Source: Candidatus Endonucleibacter sp. (ex Gigantidas childressi) (GTDB taxonomy: Bacteria > Pseudomonadota > Gammaproteobacteria > Pseudomonadales > Endozoicomonadaceae). Taken from it: DNA of 64,000 bases. Below are positions 58,074 through 64,000 of this stretch, piece by piece; the stretch's first letter is position 1, and the number at the start of each line of letters is the position of its first letter. The translations under genes and the position numbers were made by a program. The notes below the pieces were generated by a model. It saw only the letters and a list, made by a program, of their open reading frames with translations, did no database searches and was not told where the DNA came from. Location of the stretch: positions 496,001-560,000 of the forward strand of contig JASXSU010000001.1 in NCBI GenBank assembly GCA_030674875.1, in the 5' to 3' direction.

Positions 58074-58189
58074 TACTAAGTGCGACACCAAATTTAATAA
58101 AAACGATGAACTGCGATACCATTAGTTTTTTGCTCCATCACGAAGTAAAAACCTATGAAGTATCGACAGCTCACCGAGGGTGATAGATA
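58074..58189 (+). mobile_element. 5' end fragment of a second IS30-like element (second copy)
   Basis: Matches 41282-41398: tactaagtgcgacaccaaat to ATGAAGTATCGACAGCTC...gatagata. The start codon opens MKYRQLTEGDRY and then stops. It abuts the right end of the IS30 copy. The remaining ~200 bp to the peptidase gene have no other feature. Confidence 0.65.
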
Positions 58190-58392
58190 CTAAGCACGGA
58201 AATTGTTGAGGTAATCAGGAAGTCACGGATTCAGCTTAATGGTAAAGCTCTTGCTTTTATAATGTATTAGTTTTACTATCTGATTATGAGCTTCGATTGT
58301 TTGTAGCTATGATGATAAAGAAAAATAATCTGTTTGTTAGAGTTATAATTAAGGTGTGTTTCCGATTAATTTAGTTACTTATAATCAATATT

Positions 58393-59793
58393 ATGAATAA
58401 GCGCATAGTAAGAGGTGTCACGCCTAGGAGTAACGCGAACAGCCTAAAACCATTTCCCAAAAAGCATATACTCATTATTGGTGGTATTGTTATTGCCGTT
58501 ATAGGGTTGATGTTAACGCTATCATCAGAGGACGTACAACTCAAACACTCAGAAAAGTCTCTGATTATAGATGCTTACCAATTACCCAGCGAAGATAGTG
58601 TATTAACTGTTTCTTCAGATATCAAAAACATCAAAAAACAGAAGGTTAATAAGTCGTCTATTGACGCTGATACCAGTGATCTTACAAGTAAATTAGGTGA
58701 ATGGCATATAGTAAAGATAAAAAACGGTGATAATCTCTCAACCATTTTCACTAAGCAAGGGTTGGGTTCTGATGTCGTTCATAGTATTGTGAGTACATCA
58801 AAATTAGGTAAGTTGCTTTCCAAAATACGTCCCCAAGAAATACTAGAATTTAGAATTAATAAGATTGGCGAGCTTACCCAGCTTCGTTATATTAAGTCAA
58901 AAGTAAAAAGTATATTCTTCAGTAAAACGAACTCTGGGTACAAGGCCGAACTTATTCGTCTTGAGCCGCAGACTCGTATTGCATATAGCCACGGTGAAAT
59001 TGATAGCTCTCTCTTTGTAACTAGCCAAAGAATTGGTCTGCCTGACCGGTTGACGATGAAGCTAGCCATAATATTCGGTTGGGATATTGATTTTGTTCAG
59101 GATATTCGTAGTGGCGATAGTTTTAATTTGATCTATGAAGAAAAATATTTGAATGATGAAAAGCTGAGAGATGGTAACATCCTTGCCGCTACTTTTAGCA
59201 ACCAAGGAAAAACCTACACTGCAGTTCGCTATACTGATAGCAAAGGCGAGGCTAGTTATTATACTCCTAGTGGGAAGAGTATGAAAAAAGCTTTCCTCAG
59301 AACACCTGTTGATTTCAGCAGAATTAGCTCACGATACAACCCTCACCGTCTTCACCCGGTATTTAAAACTAAACGTCCTCACCGAGGTGTTGATTATGCC
59401 GCTCCAACTAATACCCCTATAAAAGCAGCAGGTGATGGCAAGGTTAAATTTGCAGGGTGGCAGCGAGGCTATGGAAATGTGGTTTATATCCAACACCCAG
59501 GTAATATTGTGACGGTCTATGCCCATCAAAGAAGAATTCTTAAGGGATTGAAAAAAGGTCACCAGGTAAAGCAAGGGAAAATCATCGGTTATGTTGGGCA
59601 AACAGGTTGGGCTACCGGCCCTCATTTGCACTATGAGTTTCGCCTCAATGGTAGTCATAGAAATCCTGTGACCGTCAAGCTTCCGGATGCTTCGCCTATC
59701 AATAAACAGGAAATGGCTAGATTTAAAAAGAGTAGCCAGAAAATACTGGCTCACCTTGAATATGCATCAAAAACCCTACTAGCACAGAAGTAA
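58393..59793 (+). CDS. M23-family murein endopeptidase (MepM-like)
   Basis: 466 residues. One N-terminal membrane anchor (about residues 25-43), a LysM/OapA-like region (EWHIVKIKNGDNLSTIFTKQG, about 103-123), then the lysostaphin-type domain with zinc ligands His330 and Asp334 (HRGVDYAAP) and the HLHYE motif (His411, His413). It cuts peptide cross-links in the periplasm during wall growth. tyrS / M23 peptidase / anmK is a known gammaproteobacterial neighbourhood. No clear ribosome-binding site precedes the ATG. Confidence 0.93.
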   Translation: MNKRIVRGVTPRSNANSLKPFPKKHILIIGGIVIAVIGLMLTLSSEDVQLKHSEKSLIIDAYQLPSEDSVLTVSSDIKNIKKQKVNKSSIDADTSDLTSKLGEWHIVKIKNGDNLSTIFTKQGLGSDVVHSIVSTSKLGKLLSKIRPQEILEFRINKIGELTQLRYIKSKVKSIFFSKTNSGYKAELIRLEPQTRIAYSHGEIDSSLFVTSQRIGLPDRLTMKLAIIFGWDIDFVQDIRSGDSFNLIYEEKYLNDEKLRDGNILAATFSNQGKTYTAVRYTDSKGEASYYTPSGKSMKKAFLRTPVDFSRISSRYNPHRLHPVFKTKRPHRGVDYAAPTNTPIKAAGDGKVKFAGWQRGYGNVVYIQHPGNIVTVYAHQRRILKGLKKGHQVKQGKIIGYVGQTGWATGPHLHYEFRLNGSHRNPVTVKLPDASPINKQEMARFKKSSQKILAHLEYASKTLLAQK

Positions 59794-59850
59794 CGGAGTA
59801 CTCTGTATCTGAAATAACTGTATTCTGCCTGCCTATAATTATGTTTGATA

Positions 59851-60470
59851 TATATCCACTCCCCTTGAAAGTGTAGAGCTTTTAATTGCCCTTATTTATC
59901 CTTGATCACCTGCTGCTCGGTATTTTTTGCACTTCGTGGGATAGTCACTGCCGCACGCCACGATGCCGGCTTGCACGACTGATTCTATTTCCCTGCCCCG
60001 GCCACTGCGCCAAGAATTCAATAGACTTGTAGCCGTGAGCAACTCAAATTAAAGGAGTACACATGAGCAGGAGAGTAGTTCAAATACACGACGCGGCGAT
60101 TGGTTGGAATTACCATCCGTCCGGTGCCACCCGTGCTAACGGGACACAACGTCCGGTACAGGTCAGCCGGGTAAATCCGATTTCCAGCTCATCTGCCGGT
60201 AGTTCCACAGTTGAACTGAATCATTATTATCAGAATTTACTGATGAATCTGTCGGCAGCTGGCTCTACAAGCCACCGGAGAGTTAGACCATCCCGGAAGT
60301 GTTCAACGCCTATCTGGAAGATAACACTGGCAAGGCTGTCATACACAAGGGCCCACGGCTGCACCCCTGTGCGGTGAAGTCAGGTGAGCCACTATTGGTG
60401 ATGGCAAACTCGTAGAGTCATTGTGCTTAGCTCATTTACTGCCTACTCATACCGTTGATGGTACGGGTAT
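59851..60470. repeat. B-type repeat split by a ~490-bp insertion
   Basis: Left half 59851-59919 (tatatccactccccttgaaa to cacctgctgctcg); right half 60409-60470 (ctcgtagagtcattgtgc to gttgatggtacgggtat). Joined at CTCG they give one normal B core. CTCG is present at both junctions. Confidence 0.7.
60063..60415 (+). pseudogene. Decayed foreign gene fragment, function unknown
   Basis: A good AAAGGAG site precedes ATG 60063. The frame MSRRVVQIHDAAIGWNYHPSG... runs about 60-65 sensible codons, then coding continues in another frame after a shift near 60230: GSWLYKPPES, a TAG at 60284, then TIPEVFNAYLEDNTG...LLVMANS ending at 60415. Base composition is visibly richer in G and C than its neighbours. 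I do not recognise the family. The stop codon itself comes from the interrupted repeat. Confidence 0.6.
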
Positions 60471-60505
60471 GGAGCAGATACAACTTTACGCAAGAGAAGA
60501 ATGCT

Positions 60506-61609
60506 ATGGTTGAAAAATATATAGGCTTGATGTCTGGCACTAGTCTTGATGGTATGGATGCGGTGCTTATATCTATGGACAATAAGGTACCTAAGATTTT
60601 GTCACACCACTACACGCCAATGCCTGACGCTCTATGTCAACAGATTCTGGACTTATGCAGTAGCGGTAATAATGAGATTGAACGACTCGCGATAGTCGAT
60701 CTGGATGTTGCTAGACTGTCAGCTATTACAGTGAACGAGCTCCTCAAACGCAGTGGAGAAATAGCAGCTAATATAAAAGCTATTGGTAGTCATGGTCAAA
60801 CCATACGACATAAACCAGAAGTAGGTTATACCTTGCAGATTGGTGATCCTAGTTTAATTGCAGAGCTCACCGGTATCACCGTTGTTGCAGATTTTCGACG
60901 CAGAGACATGGCTGCAGGAGGTCAAGGCGCACCTCTAGTGTCTTCTTTTCATAATGCGGTTTTTGTTAGCGATGTTGAATCAAGAGTAATTGTTAATATT
61001 GGTGGTATCAGCAATATCTCAATTTTATCTGTAAATGGCAGTGGTATGACCACTGGATTTGATTGCGGTCCTGGTAATATGTTAATGGACTACTGGTGTC
61101 GTAAGCATAAAAATACTCACTTCGATAATAATGGTGCATGGGCGGCTTCTGTTGAGCATAATCAGGAATTACTTGATTCTATGATGAGTGAAAGCTTTTT
61201 TCATAGATTGCCGCCTAAGAGTACAGGCCGTGAGCTGTTCAATCCAGATTGGCTTGCCCTGCAATTAAAACCTTTTGCTAAGCTCTCGCCTGCCACGATT
61301 CAGGCAACTCTCTGCAATTTAACGGCCATGAGTATTGTCTCCGCTATTAGAGATCATGCTTCTAGTACACAGGCTGTGTTTGTTTGTGGTGGTGGTGCAA
61401 AAAACAATGAACTAATGAGGATTTTAAGCTTAGAGCTTGGCAGTATCAGGTTAGCTTCAACCAGTGAGCTGGGAGTTGATCCAGAGTTAGTGGAATCTTC
61501 TGCTTTTGCTTGGCTGGCTAGGCAGGCGCTACACGGTAAGCCGGGTAATCTTCCCGAGGGAACCGGTGCAAAAGGGATGAGAATACTGGGTGGAATTTAT
61601 TCAAAATAG
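60506..61609 (+). CDS. anmK: Anhydro-N-acetylmuramic acid kinase
   Basis: 367 residues from ATG 60506 (MVEKYIGLMSGTSLDGMD) with AGAGAAGA upstream; the frame is open to 60455 but that part overlaps repeat sequence. It phosphorylates and opens anhydroMurNAc during peptidoglycan recycling. Motifs: GLMSGTSLDGMDAVL, AIGSHGQTIRH, VADFRRRDMAAGGQGAPLV, NIGGISNIS, GFDCGPGNMLMD and VCGGGAKNNELM. It follows the M23 peptidase, fitting a wall-turnover neighbourhood. Confidence 0.96.
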   Translation: MVEKYIGLMSGTSLDGMDAVLISMDNKVPKILSHHYTPMPDALCQQILDLCSSGNNEIERLAIVDLDVARLSAITVNELLKRSGEIAANIKAIGSHGQTIRHKPEVGYTLQIGDPSLIAELTGITVVADFRRRDMAAGGQGAPLVSSFHNAVFVSDVESRVIVNIGGISNISILSVNGSGMTTGFDCGPGNMLMDYWCRKHKNTHFDNNGAWAASVEHNQELLDSMMSESFFHRLPPKSTGRELFNPDWLALQLKPFAKLSPATIQATLCNLTAMSIVSAIRDHASSTQAVFVCGGGAKNNELMRILSLELGSIRLASTSELGVDPELVESSAFAWLARQALHGKPGNLPEGTGAKGMRILGGIYSK

Positions 61610-61644
61610 TCAGTATCACATCATTGGTTCAAGCTTGTTATATT

Positions 61645-61751
61645 GATATTCTTTTCCGTTGAATGTGTGGCTGTTAGCGCAGCCTCGTGAAATCACGAAG
61701 TCGGTGAGTGATAGTGATCAATAACCTTACACTTTAAAGGTTAATGGGATA
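61645..61751. repeat. Decayed B-type repeat
   Basis: tattcttttccgttgaatgtgtgg at the left and cttacactttaaaggttaatggg at the right. Core lost. Confidence 0.5.
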
Positions 61752-61875
61752 TTGCTTATATTCTCAGGGCTTAGGTTAAAACGGTTGCCAGAGAGGGGTC
61801 TTTCGTCTTGTCAGTGCGCAATTTATATTCTATTCTTGGAAGCTTATTTTCAGAGGCAGGAAATTAAGCATAATT

Positions 61876-62547
61876 ATGGCATATAGAAAATTATTTTTTA
61901 TACTGGTGGCTATTTTATCTTTTGAGGATAGTGTTCTTGCCTATGATAACAGGGTGGAGTTCTTGGCTGATAAAAAATCAAAATATTTTGATTTAGGAGG
62001 TGTGTTCCAGGAGCAGGCTCCTTTTCAGCCCTTAGTCATGAGTCAGAGTATGGGGGCTGAAGACTTTACAGTTGAAGCAGATGCTGATGCGTACATGGGC
62101 AAAGATAAAGAATATCCAAATGATAATATTTACTCCGAAACTTGGCTGGATGCACTCTGGGGGGGGTCGGTTAGGAATCGTCTTTGTTTAGGTATGTGGA
62201 CATACCACGTTAATAGTAAAAACAAAGATGACAATAACTCCAATAATCAGTTACTTGGTGTTACCTATAATAGTTACTATTGTGGCACTTTTATAAATAC
62301 TCATTTCGATAGGGTGTGGTCTTTGGGTGTTCAGAGGAGTTGGTATAAGCAACGATACGGTATTTTAGATGTTGATTTAGGGTATCGGATTGGGGTGCTA
62401 TATGGATATAAAAAACACCTAACTCTATGTGGTACTCCTTTTTTTCCCTTGCTTCAAGTTGTCGCCGATTTTACTTATAAAAATATTGGTATTCAGCTTT
62501 CTTGGGCTGGGGTCGTAGGAACTATTGGTTTTTTAGTTGGGTTTTAG
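61876..62547 (+). CDS. Putative outer-membrane beta-barrel protein, PagP-like layout
   Basis: 223 residues. Signal peptide (KLFFILVAILSFEDSVLAYD). After an acidic stretch (residues ~55-90) come amphipathic strands: LGMWTYHVN, QLLGVTYNSYYCGTFINTHF, WSLGVQRSWYK, DVDLGYRIGVLYGY, TPFFPLLQVVADFTYKNIGIQLSWAG. This succession, with an aromatic-His strand early and a Pro-rich strand late, resembles small eight-stranded barrels such as PagP, but I cannot match all three PagP catalytic residues. Chain ends in Phe, as outer-membrane barrels do. No partner gene is visible. Confidence 0.6.
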   Translation: MAYRKLFFILVAILSFEDSVLAYDNRVEFLADKKSKYFDLGGVFQEQAPFQPLVMSQSMGAEDFTVEADADAYMGKDKEYPNDNIYSETWLDALWGGSVRNRLCLGMWTYHVNSKNKDDNNSNNQLLGVTYNSYYCGTFINTHFDRVWSLGVQRSWYKQRYGILDVDLGYRIGVLYGYKKHLTLCGTPFFPLLQVVADFTYKNIGIQLSWAGVVGTIGFLVGF

Positions 62548-62681
62548 GAAGTCTGCGAATAAGCGCCTTATTTTATAGCTGAAATTGGTTTGATGGATTT
62601 TGATCTAAAAATTAGCAAGAGACCTCTGTATAACCAATGACTTTGGTCACGGTAATTGAACTTTCGAAGTTTTGTCAGCCA

Positions 62682-63916
62682 TTACGAAGCTTCTAAGGTG
62701 TTGAACATCACATCATTTGTTTTATACACTGATTTTAGTGCTTCGGACTGATTTTTAACGTACCTATCCTGTATAACATGGTTTTGACACACCATAGAGC
62801 ACCAAAAACTTAGTACCTTTACGAATGTTCGCAGCAATAGCGGCCAGCCCATAAATTGTCGCATTTTTGGCAAGGCCCATGAACCTAGTTCTGGCAAGTC
62901 CGTAGTGTTTTTTATCGGTGGCAAAATGACGCTCACCACCCGCCCGTGTTATGGCTATTTCTTTGTTACGAGTCCTATCTTCTTTCGATAGAGGCTTTCC
63001 TATGTAGCCCTTACGTTGAACTTGATCTTTAATACCTAGCTGCGCTAATTTCTATCGGGTCTGCTCAGAGCTGTACGCGGAATCCGCATACAGTTCCGTT
63101 TCACCCCTCAGTAGCAGGGTATCACGCTCCTAGAATCATGAACATTGCCAGGCGTTACGCTTTGCCTATGAATAAAGCCATCTTCATCGACACAGGTATG
63201 AACGGAAAAACCATAGGTGCTTTTTTTGTTACCACGACTGTCATTCTTAACGTACCAGCCCGCTTCAGGATCTTTTTTTGGTTTTCCGCTTTTGTCGTGG
63301 CCAGAACCTGATCGCGCTGCCTCTATCGGTGTAGCATCAATGATATTAATGCGACCTTCGCTCATTATGATGCTTTTGGCTTCAAGCTAACGATTAATCT
63401 CTGCCAATAATTGATCCCACAGACGATGTTCGACAAGTCTTGTTCGAAAGCGTCCCAAGGTGGAGGCTTCAGGAACTGCTCCACCAAGTTCAAGGTGACA
63501 AAATTTACAAAACAGAAGATCTCTATACCCAAAGCATTTCAAATTGCTACTAGGAAGCAGGTAAGCGAAGTCCCGTGAGCCTACGAGTAGTAGGTGGTCG
63601 CGCAGCCAACAACGTAGCAACTTGAAAGGCGACGGGTATATACAAGCACTGAGCCAACTGTACATCCATGTTCCAAACAATAAGGCTGGAAACAAGGTCA
63701 GTAGAGGATACCTGGGGCGACCGGTGTTATAGGCATAGATTGAGGATAATAACTTCTCAATCTCTGACCATTTCAGCAGCGCTTTTGTATCATCCAGACT
63801 ACGAAGAATTGAATGATTTAGGTCGCTGGCTGAAACGAAGAGTTTGGGCTGTTTGTGAAGGATTTTGCATGCCGATATTTTACCAGAATATAATCGTCTT
63901 TGTTGAGTTATGCTGA
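62682..63916 (-). pseudogene. IS5-family transposase, broken
   Basis: Pieces in order: N-terminal domain (63916-63668, then after the repeat FCKFCHLELGGAVPEASTLGRFRTRLVEH), a stop before LEAKSIIMSEG, the first catalytic Asp in INIIDATPIEAARSGSG, the second region VTPGNVHDS, frameshifts around 63110 and 63050, then the C-terminal region with ITRAGGERHFATDKKHYGLARTR read in part. Typical IS5 DDE layout; not functional. Confidence 0.85.
63524..63640. repeat. A-type repeat inside the IS5 transposase
   Basis: TATACCCAAAGCATTTCAAA to AACTTGAAAGGCGACGGGTATA, 117 bp with a short internal deletion near tggtcgcgcagcc. Confidence 0.88.
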
Positions 63917-63922
63917 GGTCTC

Positions 63923-64000
63923 AATATTATGTTCAACGCCTTGGCGAACTTCGTAAGGGCTGATAAAATCGGGAAAGTTAAATGACGGTCACTGAAGTCG
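63923..64000 (+). mobile_element. Fragment of another IS5-family right end
   Basis: tgttcaacgccttggcgaac and gtaagggctgataaaatcgg match, with drift, the right-end region of the 45304 derivative (45565-45640). It continues past the window edge, directly against the left end of the IS5 copy. Confidence 0.7.

Larger units (their letters stand above)
62619..63922 (-). mobile_element. IS5-family element, degraded, with a repeat inside
   Basis: Read on the minus strand: left end GAGACCTCAGCATAAC (at 63922) and right end GGTTATACAGAGGTCTC (at 62619). The transposase gene is broken and an A-type repeat (63524-63640) interrupts it. Confidence 0.88.

Noticed and set aside
60455-60505. Upstream extension of anmK
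   Set aside because: The extra codons are read from the right end of the split B repeat; the kinase motif starts at 60506 with a ribosome-binding site.

Overview
The window is a stretch of a gammaproteobacterial chromosome of moderately low GC. The first 22 kb carries a core block seen in Pseudomonadales/Oceanospirillales-type genomes: NSS transporter, ratA-ratB, bamE/fur (divergent), recN, grpE, dnaK, dnaJ, dapB, carA, carB, greA. Later core blocks are ribBA-nusB-thiL-pgpA-ribA with dxs-ispA-xseB convergent, and tyrS / M23 peptidase / anmK. The dense load of decaying insertion sequences and short palindromic-ended repeats suggests a host-associated or recently bottlenecked lineage; an Endozoicomonas-like relative is a guess, not shown.

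Layout: 0-5 kb transporter tail, ratAB, bamE, fur, recN. 5-8.7 kb secreted lipase, an IS30 remnant, panD. 9-14 kb heat-shock chaperones grpE, dnaK and dnaJ, with sigma32-type promoters in front of grpE and dnaK. 14-22 kb pilU, dapB, carAB, greA. 22-41 kb a minus-strand glycogen cluster reading pgm, glgC, glgA, glgB, glgX, then an intruding subtilase autotransporter, then malQ and glgP. 41-54 kb a serine/threonine-type permease, riboflavin genes, nusB, thiL, pgpA, isoprenoid genes and an alanine/glycine symporter. 54-64 kb a nitrilase-family amidase, tyrS, a near-full IS30 copy, an M23 peptidase, a decayed foreign gene fragment, anmK, an outer-membrane beta-barrel protein and a broken IS5-family element.

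How the genes work together: the glg genes form a complete store-and-mobilise set (Glc-1-P supply, ADP-glucose synthesis, chain extension, branching, debranching, phosphorolysis, 4-alpha-glucanotransfer). grpE-dnaK-dnaJ is the Hsp70 machine. carAB makes carbamoyl phosphate; dapB serves lysine/peptidoglycan; ribBA and ribA start riboflavin synthesis; dxs and ispA start isoprenoids.

The most distinctive content is the repeat layer. Two related ~110-130 bp repeat subfamilies (A and B) with TATA-ended inverted repeats occur some two dozen times in intergenic space. They interrupt IS elements and supply the C-terminal codons of two genes (lipase and pgpA). Internally deleted IS30 and IS5 derivatives, a separate 137-bp element with perfect 15-bp inverted repeats, and a higher-GC gene fragment inserted inside a B repeat add to a layered insertion history. 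I found no CRISPR array, no tRNA or rRNA gene, and no clear defence system.
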